DNA of 8,424 nucleotides from an uncultured Collinsella sp. (GTDB taxonomy: Bacteria; Actinomycetota; Coriobacteriia; Coriobacteriales; Coriobacteriaceae), in contig CABUBZ010000078.1 in NCBI GenBank assembly GCA_902489945.1, positions 1-8,424 on the forward strand. Direction: 5' to 3'. The translations under genes and the position numbers were made by a program. Position 1 is the stretch's first letter. Each line of letters opens with the position of its first letter. Positions 8,242 to 8,424 of this stretch are shown piece after piece. The notes below the pieces were generated by a model that was given only the letters and a program-made list of their open reading frames with translations, had not been told where the DNA came from and ran no database searches.

Positions 8242-8271
8242 ATACTACCCAATCTTTCGCACAGCACACAA
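8242..8271 (-). promoter_or_regulatory. Possible promoter of the BFN gene unit
   Basis: On the minus strand TTGTGT (8271-8266) and TAGTAT (8247-8242) are separated by 18 bases. They lie about 57 bases before the BFN start codon, in the gap after the tRNA terminator. The -10 matches four of six bases and the -35 three of six, so this is suggestive only. ATAGCTAT, an 8-base palindrome, starts just past the -10. Confidence 0.3.
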
Positions 8272-8293
8272 AATCAAAGTAGTTAATTTGGGA

Positions 8294-8337
8294 CGGGGCT
8301 TTTTTGACTACTTTCAGTAGGTAAGAAAAAAGCCCCG
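8294..8337. repeat. Large inverted repeat overlapping the tRNA terminator
   Basis: CGGGGCTTTTTT (8294-8305) is perfectly repeated in inverse as AAAAAAGCCCCG (8326-8337). Inside, CTACT-TTC-AGTAG (8308-8320) forms a second small stem. The right arm is the same sequence that forms the T-run and one stem arm of the tRNA-Ile terminator, so the two hairpins cannot both form in one RNA. Confidence 0.75.
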
Positions 8338-8355
8338 AGGCAACGCCCCAGGGCT
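8326..8355 (-). terminator. Intrinsic terminator of the tRNA-Ile gene
   Basis: On the minus strand an 11-base stem (8355-8345 with 8341-8331), including two G-T pairs, has a 3-base loop. It is followed by a run of six T (8331-8326) and begins 14 bases after the tRNA CCA end. It separates the tRNA from the BFN gene. Confidence 0.85.
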
Positions 8356-8369
8356 CTTCACAGTTTTGA

Positions 8370-8424
8370 TGGTGGACCTGACAAGATTCGAACTTGTGAC
8401 CTCCCGGTTATCAGCCGGACGCTC
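8370..8424 (-). tRNA. tRNA-Ile (anticodon GAT), 3' part, runs off the right edge
   Basis: The minus strand shows the anticodon arm TCCGG-CTGATAA-CCGGG with anticodon GAT, then a variable region AGGTC. The T arm is ACAAG-TTCGAAT-CTTGT, followed by the acceptor strand CAGGTCC, discriminator A and an encoded CCA (8372-8370). The D arm and 5' acceptor strand lie outside the window. T54-T55-C56 and the 7-base loops are standard. The tRNA would read ATC and ATT. Confidence 0.95.

Overview
The window looks like chromosomal DNA of a fairly high-GC Gram-positive bacterium. My best guess is an actinobacterium of the Coriobacteriia, close to Collinsella. The guess rests on the sortase-type pilus proteins, the GC-rich coding style, and the layout of a DUF151/BFN nuclease, two unrecognised small proteins and typA. 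It is inference from style, not a database match. Every gene supported here lies on the minus strand, so transcription runs from right to left.

Right side (about 6818-8424). The 3' part of a tRNA-Ile (GAT) gene sits at the right edge, followed by an intrinsic terminator. Next comes a run of three genes: a bifunctional-nuclease (DUF151) family protein, a small protein with two membrane segments, and an acidic soluble protein of unknown function. The first two abut or nearly abut and the third follows after 30 bases, so they are probably one transcription unit.

Centre (about 4800-6700). A complete typA (bipA) encodes the ribosome-associated translational GTPase. It has a good ribosome binding site and a strong intrinsic terminator.

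Intergenic (4438-4799). This AT-rich, gene-free stretch is full of dyad symmetries. It includes a 32-base element with two nested palindromes sharing one centre, and a perfect 13-base palindrome. It is the likely control region of the pilus genes to its left.

Left side (1-4437). This is a pilus or surface-adhesin operon. The first gene would encode a 1248-codon wall-anchored adhesin: signal peptide, a row of Ig-like modules, a CnaB domain, an FctA-like isopeptide domain, an LPEAG sorting signal and a basic tail. Its frame is interrupted by two in-frame TAG codons (codons 202 and 661), with no frameshift anywhere. The second gene overlaps the adhesin stop by 8 bases, starts with GTG, and encodes the N-terminal part of a fimbrial (isopeptide-forming) pilin that runs off the left edge. 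A sortase C would be expected further left.

The main point of interest is the adhesin. It is either a very young pseudogene with two nonsense mutations or a gene read through or recoded at amber codons. Every other complete gene in the window, and the adhesin itself, ends in TAA.
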